From positions 62,001 through 126,000 of the forward strand of contig NZ_JSYG01000008.1 in the NCBI RefSeq assembly GCF_000784735.1: a DNA stretch of 64,000 nt, read 5' to 3'. Of this stretch, positions 1 to 8,265 are shown in pieces. Positions within the stretch are counted from its first letter, which is position 1. The number at the start of each line of letters is the position of its first letter. This stretch comes from Dickeya undicola (GTDB taxonomy: Bacteria; Pseudomonadota; Gammaproteobacteria; Enterobacterales; Enterobacteriaceae). A program made the translations under genes and the position numbers. Under the pieces are notes generated by a model. It did not search any database. It saw only the letters and a list, made by a program, of their open reading frames with translations, and had not been told where the DNA came from.

Positions 1-663
1 GTGTTTGAAACCGTAAGCCAGACGCCATCCTGGCTGGCGCGTTTTTCACCCCAGACCGAGTTCGCCAGCCTGACCATGGGCCACTGCGCCACCCCGCTCA
101 CCGCGGCAGAATGGTTGCTGAAGCAACTGTCGCCCGACAGCTTCGGCCTGATACTGATCGGCGAAAAAGCCTTTCACCCCAAAGTCAGGCTGATCAAAGA
201 CACGACCTTGATGGGCGAAGCCGCCTGTGCCGTGTTGTTGAGCCGTCAGGGTAACGGCCCGACAATCCTCAGCCGTTATACCGGTCAGGATGGGCGCTTC
301 AGTATTCAAAAAGGCACCGACGAGCACGAAGCCTCCGACTTTGGCCAGCATTATATTGATTTTACTTGCCAACACCTGCAGGCAGCACTGGACAAAGCGG
401 GCATAACCATTGATTGTATTGACTGGATCGCCCCCCATAACGTCAATCTCTCATCGTGGCATCGTCTGGCGCAGTTAATGAATTTTCCACGGGAGAAAAT
501 CTTTCTGGAAAACGTCCCGCGCTATGGTCATTGCTTTGGTGCCGACCCGTTTATCAACCTGCGCCAATTGCAGCAACAACAACGGCTGCGTAAAGGCGAT
601 ATCGTGCTGCTGGTCAGCGTGGGGCTGGGCGCAACCTACTCATCGTTACTGATCAAGATCTAA
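1..663 (+). CDS. KAS III-like protein of vfm cluster (5' end outside window)
   Basis: This is the C-terminal two thirds of a ketoacyl-ACP synthase III (FabH)-like protein. The first visible codon is GTG, but the putative catalytic Cys (in MGHCA) is only residue 29 here, while FabH has it near 112, so roughly 85 codons lie left of the window. Other active-site equivalents are visible: PHNVN (His 146 here) for the FabH HQAN motif, and YGHCFGAD where FabH has YGN, so the Asn is replaced by His. It shares the GEKAFHP motif with the vfmA product and is also related to the product at 2764-3714. It probably condenses or transfers an acyl group while making the Vfm signal; substrate unknown. A hairpin follows in the gap to the next gene. 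Confidence 0.75.
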   Translation: MFETVSQTPSWLARFSPQTEFASLTMGHCATPLTAAEWLLKQLSPDSFGLILIGEKAFHPKVRLIKDTTLMGEAACAVLLSRQGNGPTILSRYTGQDGRFSIQKGTDEHEASDFGQHYIDFTCQHLQAALDKAGITIDCIDWIAPHNVNLSSWHRLAQLMNFPREKIFLENVPRYGHCFGADPFINLRQLQQQQRLRKGDIVLLVSVGLGATYSSLLIKI

Positions 664-675
664 CCAAAACGCAAT

Positions 676-705
676 ATCGGGCAATACACCACGGTTATTC
701 CCGAT
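676..705 (+). other. intercistronic hairpin
   Basis: ATCGGG(c)AATA pairs with TATTCCCGAT around a 9-base loop, in the 100-bp gap after the first KAS-like gene. No T-run follows, so it is a doubtful terminator; it may stabilise or separate messages. Confidence 0.3.
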
Positions 706-763
706 AAGGTACATAATTATCGTGCGAATGGTATTTTTTGCGACTCGACTAACAGGACAGAAC

Positions 764-1900
764 ATGAAGGCTCTTACGTTCAGTAATGTATTAAAAGAAT
801 TGGATGCACTGGGCGAAAAATTACGGCAGGCGGCCAGTCAGGTAGAATCCGATCGTAGCCTGGCGTTATCCTGTCTTGAGGATGAGTTGCTTTATACCAT
901 CGCCTACATTGGCATTCCGCCCGAGTTCATTCCGTTCCGAGGCTGGGACTATCAGGCTTGCCACTATAGCGATCACATCGACATGCTGGAGTACCTTAGC
1001 CGCTTTGATGCCAGTGGCCTGATGATGTTGCCCGGTGCGTCACTGTCGGCGCGAGCGGTCACGGTGTTGGGCACACCGGAGCAACAGGCATTTTTCTTCT
1101 CCCGTTTTAACCAGCCGCCCTGCTGGGCGTTTTTTGCCGTCACCGAGCCAGAAGTCGGCTCCGATACGCAATCGATCGCGTCCTCGCTGACGCCTGTCGA
1201 TAGCGGCTACGTGCTGAATGCCCGCAAGAAATTTATCGGTGGGGGTCAACTGGCGTCCGTCGGGCTGGTTTTCGCCCGCGAAGGCAACCGCCAGCGACTG
1301 GTGATGGTGGAGCCGCAGCAGGCCAGCGCGCATATGACGATCACGCCGCTTGAGCAGTTCGGGCTACAAGGTTCTAACCTGACGGAGATCGAGATCAACG
1401 GGTTACCGATCACACCGGATCGCATTCTGGGCTATGACCGCAAAGGACTGAATCAGGGACTGGCTGCGCTGGGAGAAGTGTTTGAGCGCCATCGCCCGAT
1501 GGTCAGCGCGATGGCACTCGGCACCGCCTACGGGCTGCTGCGCGTGCTGGACGACACCACGTTAGACGCAGAACAACAACGCTGGCGCACCCAGCAGTGG
1601 CGCACTTACCATCTGTTGCGACAGCAGCTGTCGGACATCGCCGCGCGCTACCAGTCCGGCCAACCACAATACTACACCACCAGTCAGTTGAAACGGCGCT
1701 GCACCCTGTTCGTGGAAACGGTGGCGCACCGTATGCCGCATCTGCTGGGCGAGCAGGCATGGTTGGAAGACGCACCGTTACGTCGCCGTTGTCGCGACGC
1801 GCTGGCATTCGAATACATGGAAGGCACCGCCAATATTCATCTGATGAACAGTTTCCGTTGCTACACGGCCAGGGGAGGCGTCTGTGCCCACGTATCTTGA
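764..1900 (+). CDS. acyl-CoA dehydrogenase-like protein of vfm cluster
   Basis: 378-residue acyl-CoA dehydrogenase family protein. The FAD/substrate signature FFAVTEPEVGSDT lies near residue 130, and the C-terminal EYMEGTANIH resembles the loop that carries the catalytic Glu and flavin contacts. The start at ATG 764 (MKALTF) is chosen because GGACAG lies 3 bases upstream; an in-frame ATG at 728 has no comparable site. Stop and next start overlap by 17 bp, implying coupled translation. In the vfm setting it likely desaturates or oxidises a carrier-bound acyl or aminoacyl intermediate, comparable with dehydrogenases that act on prolyl- or acyl-carrier proteins; the substrate is inference. A second, short dehydrogenase-like protein is encoded at 15098-15709. 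Confidence 0.75.
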   Translation: MKALTFSNVLKELDALGEKLRQAASQVESDRSLALSCLEDELLYTIAYIGIPPEFIPFRGWDYQACHYSDHIDMLEYLSRFDASGLMMLPGASLSARAVTVLGTPEQQAFFFSRFNQPPCWAFFAVTEPEVGSDTQSIASSLTPVDSGYVLNARKKFIGGGQLASVGLVFAREGNRQRLVMVEPQQASAHMTITPLEQFGLQGSNLTEIEINGLPITPDRILGYDRKGLNQGLAALGEVFERHRPMVSAMALGTAYGLLRVLDDTTLDAEQQRWRTQQWRTYHLLRQQLSDIAARYQSGQPQYYTTSQLKRRCTLFVETVAHRMPHLLGEQAWLEDAPLRRRCRDALAFEYMEGTANIHLMNSFRCYTARGGVCAHVS

Positions 1901-2756
1901 CCCTCGGTCGATACTGCACCGCCGCTTTGCGTCGCCCGCCAGTATGCCGCGGCAGGCGATCAGCCCGGCGCAGGAATATTACTGGCACAGCTACGCCACC
2001 CGGTTCTTCGACAGCAATGGTCTTGACTGGCATGAGCGGATGGCCAACCTGCAATGCAGCAGCCGGACCAGCGACCTGACATCGTTCATCAGCATGATCG
2101 GTCAGTTGCTGCCCGTTTATCGGGCCAGAAACGATCTGTCGCATATCGACAGCGTGCTGATGGCACACTGGACACCGGATTTACATCTGGGCAGTTCAGT
2201 GATCAATTATGTGATCGAATCGCTCAGGCTACCGGCCTGTCTGGCACTGACCATCAGTGATCGCGGGCCGGATGCGGCACTATTCGCGCTCTCCAGCATC
2301 GCCAACTGTCAGCAGGACGACGACCATGACTCGCTGTTGTTGATCGCCGACCAGAGCAGCCTGCCGTATCACTCTACTCTGCTTGAATCACTCGCGCCGG
2401 AAAACAACGCCTGCCTGTTTTCCGTCAGTTGCCATGAGCAGCCGCTGCGCTATCAGGGTTTCTGTCGCCATCCTCAGCCCGCGGCCGACGCCACCCTGGC
2501 GCAAACCGTCGCCCAGTTATGCCAACGCTTTGCGCTGCGGCAAGACCGCTTATGCGTGGTGGCGGAACCACTGCTGCTGGCGGCACTGCCACCGACACTG
2601 ACCGGTATCGCCACCAATCCACACCTGGTGTGCGCCGCGCCGTTTGTGGCGCTGGCGGAACATTACCAGCCTGGCTGCGACTACCTACTGCTGGTTCATT
2701 ATCAGGACAAGCTCAGCGCCGTCGCATTGCAGGGGGTGGAATCATGCCGGGAGTAG
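1884..2756 (+). CDS. degenerate KAS III-like protein of vfm cluster
   Basis: 290 residues, GTG start at 1884 preceded by GGGGAGG. I recognise it as a diverged ketoacyl-synthase-like protein by its C-terminal pattern (NPHLVCAAPF, then CDYLLLVHYQD), which follows the order seen in the neighbouring KAS-like proteins. At the position of the catalytic Cys it reads SDRGPDAALFAL, with no Cys, and the HN-N motif is replaced by VVAEPLLLAA. It is therefore probably non-catalytic and could partner the next gene product, as chain-length factors partner KAS subunits. That pairing is inference from adjacency (7 bp to the next start) and common fold. No functional name can be given. Confidence 0.6.
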   Translation: MPTYLDPRSILHRRFASPASMPRQAISPAQEYYWHSYATRFFDSNGLDWHERMANLQCSSRTSDLTSFISMIGQLLPVYRARNDLSHIDSVLMAHWTPDLHLGSSVINYVIESLRLPACLALTISDRGPDAALFALSSIANCQQDDDHDSLLLIADQSSLPYHSTLLESLAPENNACLFSVSCHEQPLRYQGFCRHPQPAADATLAQTVAQLCQRFALRQDRLCVVAEPLLLAALPPTLTGIATNPHLVCAAPFVALAEHYQPGCDYLLLVHYQDKLSAVALQGVESCRE

Positions 2757-2763
2757 CGTCATA

Positions 2764-3714
2764 GTGCGCCTGACCCGCTTTGTAACCTGGGTGCCGGAGC
2801 AGAGACTAAACGCCAGTGAGATTATTCGCGCCGCAGGTGCCAGTGCATCAGAAGCGCGGGTTTTTTCGCAACTGTTTGGCTTTCAACAGGTGGCGGCACT
2901 GGATAGCGATGTGCCGCTGGCCTCGGTGTTCCAGCGGCTGCTCAGCGAACTACAGCGTCAGTCGCCGCACCCCGAGCATCCGGCTGACGTGCTGATCTAC
3001 GCCCACGGTATGCCGGTGCAGGCGGCGGAGCGGCACCCCTGGCTGGCTCAACTTGGTCGTGAACATCCGTTCATTCGCGATAACGCCCCCTGCTACGAAC
3101 TCGACCAGCAAAACTGCGCCACGCTATTCTGGGCGCTGTCGCTAGCTCAACGGCTGCTGTTGCAATCGCGGGTGAAGCGGGTGGTTATCATTGCCGGTGA
3201 TACCTTTGCAGCTTACCCGGTACAAGAACGTTATGTGCCGGGGTGTTCGCTTGCTGGTGATGCCTTCGCGGCACTGTTGCTGGAAGCGGAGCCTGGAGGG
3301 TTGCAACTGGAGTCGGTCTTCATGGCACAACGCGCCGAGTTCCACGAGGGATTATTTGGCAGCATCGAGGCGCTGAAAGCGTTCTATCTGGCCCATGACG
3401 ATATGGTTAACACAGCCCTGCAAGGCGCGCTTCCCAGACAAAGCAGCACAGAGCGACGCCAATTGTACCTGTTGCCACACAACGTCAATCGGTTAAGTTG
3501 GCTCAATTATTCCCGTCGTCATCAACATCCACTGGAAAACATTGCACTGGGTCTGATGCCGGATATCGGCCACTGCTACACCGTCGACCCACTGCTGTTG
3601 CTACCCGCTGCGTTACCGGCCATTCAGTCCGGCAAGCCCCACGTCATGCTGTCCGTCGGCCTCGGGGCCTGGATCGGCAGTTGTCGAATCCGATACGCTG
3701 ACGCGCCGTTCTGA
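2764..3714 (+). CDS. KAS III-like protein of vfm cluster
   Basis: 316 residues, close to FabH length (317), from GTG 2764, seven bases after the previous stop; GGGAG lies about 12 bases upstream. Putative active site: Cys118 (QQNCAT), His239 (PHNVN) and His270 (IGHCYTVD) where FabH has Asn. The C-terminal MLSVGLGAWIGSC matches the usual glycine-rich FabH end. Likely acts on an acyl chain carried by the cluster's acyl carrier protein. FabH-like enzymes in secondary metabolism may condense, esterify or transfer acyl groups, so the reaction is open. It is most similar in motif order to the product at 1-663. Confidence 0.75.
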   Translation: MRLTRFVTWVPEQRLNASEIIRAAGASASEARVFSQLFGFQQVAALDSDVPLASVFQRLLSELQRQSPHPEHPADVLIYAHGMPVQAAERHPWLAQLGREHPFIRDNAPCYELDQQNCATLFWALSLAQRLLLQSRVKRVVIIAGDTFAAYPVQERYVPGCSLAGDAFAALLLEAEPGGLQLESVFMAQRAEFHEGLFGSIEALKAFYLAHDDMVNTALQGALPRQSSTERRQLYLLPHNVNRLSWLNYSRRHQHPLENIALGLMPDIGHCYTVDPLLLLPAALPAIQSGKPHVMLSVGLGAWIGSCRIRYADAPF

Positions 3715-3995
3715 CCCGCCACAGCCTTGCCGCACTATTTAGCCGCATTTATCAGAATAGTTCTCAATTTCAGACAAAAATGGATAATTCCGCTATGCAT
3801 AATAGTCATCAGGGAAAGCTTTCGCTGGCGTGCTGGCGATAAGAGACAGGGATGTAACTGAACCGCCCCGCCTGAACAACGGATGAATGATCAGACGGGT
3901 ATCGGCCAGACAAGGATAAGCTGGCCGCGGGTTCCCTCCTGATACAGGACGTCAGGCTGACATAGCAGGGATAGCAACGGAAAAGGGAGAGAGGA
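3715..3995. other. intergenic stretch before lipoprotein gene
   Basis: 281 bp with no coding sense on either strand. It probably carries the promoter of the lipoprotein gene at 3996. I see no clear operator, no sigma-54 motif and no copy of the TCCCAT box found before vfmE and vfmA. Confidence 0.4.
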
Positions 3996-4643
3996 ATGAA
4001 GGCGTTACTTTATTCCACGCTGGCGCTGCTGCCATTGATGGCGGCCTGTTCTCCGGCGGATCAGCAAAACCTGGATGTGCCCTCCTTTACGACATTGGAT
4101 GTCAGCCGTGGCCTGAGCGTCACTTTGGTTTGCGGTAATGGATACCGCGTGGAGGCCAGCGCCAGACAGGATGTTCTGGAGAAGCTGGTCATCCGCCCTC
4201 AGGGGCAGAGTCTGGTCATCGAAAACCATTCCAGCGATGACAATATCCTGCGTGATCACAGCGCGGCGATCACTGTCGTTGTCAGTGCGCCGATTAATGC
4301 GGTCAAGGCACAGTCAGGCGTCAAAATGACCGTTCCCGCCTGCGCGGTTTCGCCCGATACATTCAGCGTCGACGGCAGTATGGGCACGGAGATCAATGTC
4401 GCGGGCAATACACGTCAGCTCGACCTATCACTGGCGATGGGTTCCTCCTTCAATACCCATGAAGCGATTTTTTCAGCGCGAGAAGCTGTTGTGAATATCG
4501 CCATGGGTGTAGACGCACGGTTATGCCACGTGCAGCAACTGAGTGGAACCGTCACCACCGGTGCCAGAGTCCGGGTCGCACCGGATACGCTGGTTCATAC
4601 CAACAACGGCTTAGCCAGCCTGATAGACCATCACGGCTGCTGA
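3996..4643 (+). CDS. putative lipoprotein, DUF2807-like head domain
   Basis: 215 residues. The N terminus (MKALLYSTLALLPLMAAC) is a lipoprotein signal with lipobox LMAAC, so Cys18 should be lipidated. The rest has alternating short beta-strand motifs (GLSVTLVCG, LVIRPQGQSLVIEN, AITVVVSAPINAV, VDGSMGTEINVAG) typical of DUF2807 beta-helix proteins. A start with GGGAGAGAGG upstream supports ATG 3996. The gene converges on the phosphopantetheinyl transferase gene, overlapping its 3' end by 13 bp. Role in the vfm system unknown; envelope location is inferred from the lipobox. Confidence 0.7.
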   Translation: MKALLYSTLALLPLMAACSPADQQNLDVPSFTTLDVSRGLSVTLVCGNGYRVEASARQDVLEKLVIRPQGQSLVIENHSSDDNILRDHSAAITVVVSAPINAVKAQSGVKMTVPACAVSPDTFSVDGSMGTEINVAGNTRQLDLSLAMGSSFNTHEAIFSAREAVVNIAMGVDARLCHVQQLSGTVTTGARVRVAPDTLVHTNNGLASLIDHHGC

Positions 4644-5401
4644 GGCGGTGTGCTGTTTCCCGGCGCGTCGTCTTGCAGTATCAGCACACGCCACGCCTCC
4701 GGCACCACCGATTTTGCGGGGAACAGGCAGTAGCTGAGCGCAACCGGCGGCGCTCCCATAATCCACGCCTCATCCAGCCAGCTATCGCTACTCTGCCCAT
4801 CATCCACCACCTGTAGCCTTCCCTGACCGTCGGCCAGACAACTAAACGACGCCAGCGATTTACGCAGCCCCAGACCCAACGCCTTGATATAGGCTTCTTT
4901 GCGGCTCCACAAACAGGTGAACGCAGGCAGGAATTGCGTGTCATCAAACGCATCCAGCCAGCGGACTTCATCAGGGTGAAAAAAACGTCTGGCTATCGAC
5001 CGCTTACGACTCGCCTGACCCTGGCAGCTTTCCACATCCACGCCCACTGGGCTGTGGCGCGCAAAAGCAAAGGCAAAGGCACTATGGGTATGCGACAGGT
5101 TGAACTGAATGGTTGGGTGCTGTGGTAAAAACGGTTTGCCATGCGGGGTACGCTCAAAGCGTAACGCTGTCGCCTCCTGCTGACACAGCGGGGCGAGCAG
5201 ATGACGCAACACGCCCTCCGCCAACTGGCGAGGTGGCAATACCGCATCCGGCGACACACCACAGGCCTGACGGGCCTGGGTGACAATTACCGGGCTTGCC
5301 AGCTGCGCACGCGGCACCACAATACAGTGGGGATACGGCCATGTTCTCGCCGTCAGGTCATCCCAGTGGCAGGAAGATATTGACGACACAGCCTTCTGCA
5401 T
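4631..5401 (-). CDS. 4'-phosphopantetheinyl transferase, Sfp type
   Basis: 256 residues. Sfp-family motifs are present: FNLSHTH, GVDVES (Mg-binding Asp and Glu) and WSRKEAYIKALGLGL. It would convert apo carrier proteins to holo form by attaching the CoA-derived arm to Ser. Targets within the window are the acyl carrier protein at 15699-15965 and probably the thiolation domain of IndC; the second is inference. The ORF overlaps the 3' end of vfmI by 44 bp if ATG 5401 is used; an internal GTG is possible. By alphabetical order this would be vfmJ, but I am not sure of that name. Confidence 0.85.
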   Translation of the reverse strand: MQKAVSSISSCHWDDLTARTWPYPHCIVVPRAQLASPVIVTQARQACGVSPDAVLPPRQLAEGVLRHLLAPLCQQEATALRFERTPHGKPFLPQHPTIQFNLSHTHSAFAFAFARHSPVGVDVESCQGQASRKRSIARRFFHPDEVRWLDAFDDTQFLPAFTCLWSRKEAYIKALGLGLRKSLASFSCLADGQGRLQVVDDGQSSDSWLDEAWIMGAPPVALSYCLFPAKSVVPEAWRVLILQDDAPGNSTPPQQP

Positions 5402-6677
5402 CCTTACGGTTCTCCAGCGTCAGGTGCCCGTCATGACCTTCGACAATCTGCCGACACAAAATCAGCCCGATGCCGCTGCCATGCGTTTTGGTGGTATAAA
5501 ACGGCACGAACAGGTTTTCGATATTCGCCACCCCTTTGCCTTGATCGATAATCTCGATATGCAGTTGCCGGGCAATCACTTTCCAGCGCAGCACGATCTC
5601 ACCCTCACCGGGCTCCATCGCTTCATCCGCGTTTTTCAGTAAGTTGATAAACATCTGCTGCATTTGATTAGCATCGACCATTACCTGCTGCGGCGCATCC
5701 CCGGAAAAGACCAGTTTGCGTTGTGGAAACAGCATCGCCATTTGCATCATCAGCCCGGCGATATCACATCGCTGCTTATTGGCCGATGGCAGGCGGTTCA
5801 ACTGGCGATAACTGCCGACAAAGGTAATCAGTTCGCGGGCGCGATTATTGATAATCTCCATACCGTTGACCAAATCCGGTGCCGCCTGATGCTGGTTATC
5901 CTTACGAAACACCTGCAACAGCGTCTGGCTGATGGAAGCAATTGGTGTCAACGAGTTATTGATTTCATGGCTGATCACCCGTAGCAGGTTCTGCCAGGTT
6001 TTTTGTTCCTCGTTACGCAGCAGCTTGCTCACGTCGCTGATGAATAACAGATGGTTTTGCCGACCGTCTTCGATAAAGGAATCGTGACGAATCTGGAACA
6101 TGCCCCGTGTGCCGGGAAAACGCCAGTCGACCGGCTCAGCATTGGACGGTTGTTGCAGCAGCCCTTCCAGTCCAAACTCCGCTGCCGGTTGTCCCACCAG
6201 CAGTGATAGCGGTTTGTTGACCAGCGCTGCCGCCGCGTCGTTGCACCAGATGATGCGTCGCTCCGCGTCCAGCGCGAACACGCTGATATTGATATTGGAG
6301 ATCACCTTGTGCAGCACATAATAGGTTTCTTTTTGCTGCTGACGGCTGCGCGCCATCGTGCCGGAGAGCTGGTTAATCTGACGGATCAGGTTATCAAACG
6401 CGCCTTTATCCTTGGTCACACCGCGCAGGCTGAAGTTCTCCTGCTCCAGCGCTTCCAGCAGATTGGAGACAACGTGGATCTTGCCGTTCAGTCGCTCGGA
6501 GAAAGTAAAGCTGCTGTACACCAGGCACAGAAAAATGATGAATACCGTCAGTACCTTCAGGTACACCGACTGGTCGGGAAACAGCCATAGCAGGAAATAA
6601 CCCAGCAAGCCGGCAATCGCTGCGACATTGAATGACAACAGGTGAGGCGGCTCAAAGGAGGAATCGAGTTTACTCAT
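5358..6677 (-). CDS. vfmI: VfmI, sensor histidine kinase
   Basis: 439-residue membrane sensor kinase of the NtrY-like type. Two N-terminal membrane segments (about residues 15-55) are separated by a very short periplasmic loop, so sensing is probably within the membrane or cytoplasm. A PAS-like region follows (about 115-210), then the H-box VISHEINNSL (His near 236), the N-box FINLLKNADEAM, and G-boxes IDQGKGV and GSGIGL. ATG 6677 is chosen because it overlaps the vfmH stop (ATGAGTAA), the usual sign of coupling. The Vfm system is known to signal through VfmI to VfmH; the partner assignment here rests on the overlap and on family. Confidence 0.88.
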   Translation of the reverse strand: MSKLDSSFEPPHLLSFNVAAIAGLLGYFLLWLFPDQSVYLKVLTVFIIFLCLVYSSFTFSERLNGKIHVVSNLLEALEQENFSLRGVTKDKGAFDNLIRQINQLSGTMARSRQQQKETYYVLHKVISNINISVFALDAERRIIWCNDAAAALVNKPLSLLVGQPAAEFGLEGLLQQPSNAEPVDWRFPGTRGMFQIRHDSFIEDGRQNHLLFISDVSKLLRNEEQKTWQNLLRVISHEINNSLTPIASISQTLLQVFRKDNQHQAAPDLVNGMEIINNRARELITFVGSYRQLNRLPSANKQRCDIAGLMMQMAMLFPQRKLVFSGDAPQQVMVDANQMQQMFINLLKNADEAMEPGEGEIVLRWKVIARQLHIEIIDQGKGVANIENLFVPFYTTKTHGSGIGLILCRQIVEGHDGHLTLENRKDAEGCVVNIFLPLG

Positions 6678-8073
6678 GGTTAATCTTGTATTTTTCCAGT
6701 CGTCGATAAAACGCACTACGGCTCAGCCCCAGCGAATGGGCAGCCTTGATGGCATTGCCTTCAAACTTCGCCATGCGCTGACAAAGCAGGCGTTCTTCAA
6801 TATCGGCCAGCGTCGCCTCAGACGCCACCCACTCCGGCTCGGCTTTCGCCGCTTTTTGCGGCGCGCCAGGCAGTGACGGAAAAATATCGTCACTGTTCAA
6901 CCGGGACGCCCCGCACAGCAACACCGCCCGCTCCAGCAAATGACTCAGTTCGCGGATGTTACCCGGCCAATGGTATCCCGATAACGCCGCCTGTCCGGAC
7001 TGGCTGAGTCCCGGTGCCGATTTGTTGTATTTTCTGGCGTAACGGTCAATGAAGTTCAATGCCAGTGGCATGATATCCTGCTGTCGTTCTACCAGTGACG
7101 GTACGCGTAGCTCAATGGTGTTAAGACGGTAATAGAGATCCTGACGAAACGTTCCTTCCGCCACTCTGATACCCAGTTCAGCGTTGGTGGCGGCAATAAT
7201 ACGGCAATTGGTTTTCAGCGTACGGGACGAGCCAACCCGCTCAAAACAGCGTTCTTCCAGAATACGCAACAATTTACTCTGCTGGGTCATCGGCAAATTG
7301 CCGATTTCATCCAGAAACAGCGTCCCTTTGTCCGCCAACTCAAAGCGCCCGACGCGGCTTTCCCGTGCGTCGGTAAACGCACCTTTCACATGGCCGAACA
7401 TCTCGCTTTCAAACAGGTTTTCGTTAATGCACCCCATGTTTACCGACACCATGTTCTCGTCACGGCGCGGAGAAAGCTGGTGAATCACCCGAGCCAGCAG
7501 GCTTTTACCGGTGCCATTTTCACCCAAGATCAGAATATTGGTTTCGGTTGCGGCTACCTGCTCCACGATCCGCATCAATTGCTTCATTGGCGCGGATTCC
7601 ACCACCCACTCGCCATTAAAATTGTCTTCCAGTTCCAGCTTTAGCAGTTTGTTTTCTTCTTTCAATCGCTTGCCGGAACGCTGGCTGAGGCTAAAGGAAA
7701 TCTGCTGGCGAATCACATTCAGCAACCGTTCGTTGTCCCAGGGTTTCTGAATAAAATCTACCGCGCCCGCCCGCATGGCGCTCACCGCGATATCGACACT
7801 CCCCCAGCCGGTCATCGCCACCACCGGCAGGTATTCGTCGTAACGCTTTATCTCTTCCAACAACACCAGCCCTTCCTGCCCGGACGTGGTATCCCGTTGA
7901 TAGTTCATATCCATCAGGATCAAATCAAAGTCATGCTGGGACAACTGAACGGGCACTTGCTCAACGGCAGAAGCGAGTGTGACCTGATAGCCCTCCATAG
8001 ACAGTAACATCTGCAGGCTGGCTAGAATATGTGCGTCATCATCAACAATCAGGATATGTTGCTTATCCGCCAT
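6670..8073 (-). CDS. vfmH: VfmH, NtrC-type response regulator
   Basis: 467 residues. The receiver domain has the acidic pocket VDDD, phospho-acceptor Asp55 (LMDM) and Lys in QKPWD. The AAA+ domain has Walker A GENGTGKS (about 180), a GAFTDA loop (about 230) in place of the canonical GAFTGA, and LFLDEIGN as Walker B. A Fis-type helix-turn-helix ends the protein (IKAAHSLGLSRSAFYRRL). This is the layout of a sigma-54 enhancer-binding activator, and a sigma-54 promoter with upstream boxes lies before vfmE. ATG 8073 (MADKQH) is preferred to an upstream in-frame start at 8088. Phosphorylation by VfmI is inferred from operon structure and from what is known of the Vfm system. Confidence 0.9.
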   Translation of the reverse strand: MADKQHILIVDDDAHILASLQMLLSMEGYQVTLASAVEQVPVQLSQHDFDLILMDMNYQRDTTSGQEGLVLLEEIKRYDEYLPVVAMTGWGSVDIAVSAMRAGAVDFIQKPWDNERLLNVIRQQISFSLSQRSGKRLKEENKLLKLELEDNFNGEWVVESAPMKQLMRIVEQVAATETNILILGENGTGKSLLARVIHQLSPRRDENMVSVNMGCINENLFESEMFGHVKGAFTDARESRVGRFELADKGTLFLDEIGNLPMTQQSKLLRILEERCFERVGSSRTLKTNCRIIAATNAELGIRVAEGTFRQDLYYRLNTIELRVPSLVERQQDIMPLALNFIDRYARKYNKSAPGLSQSGQAALSGYHWPGNIRELSHLLERAVLLCGASRLNSDDIFPSLPGAPQKAAKAEPEWVASEATLADIEERLLCQRMAKFEGNAIKAAHSLGLSRSAFYRRLEKYKINHE

Positions 8074-8265
8074 ATGGGTCCTTATCACGCGGGTTCATAC
8101 TGGGTTTTATACTGATGGGCCGCTCGGCAGGGAACACGTCCCCCTTACAGCATAATCGATTCGTGGTAACTATTAACGGCTCAGTTACCGGAAACTGGAG
8201 CGTCAGAGGATATCCTGCCACGAGCGCCAACATGGACGCCACAGGCAGAATACCGTCACGCCGGA

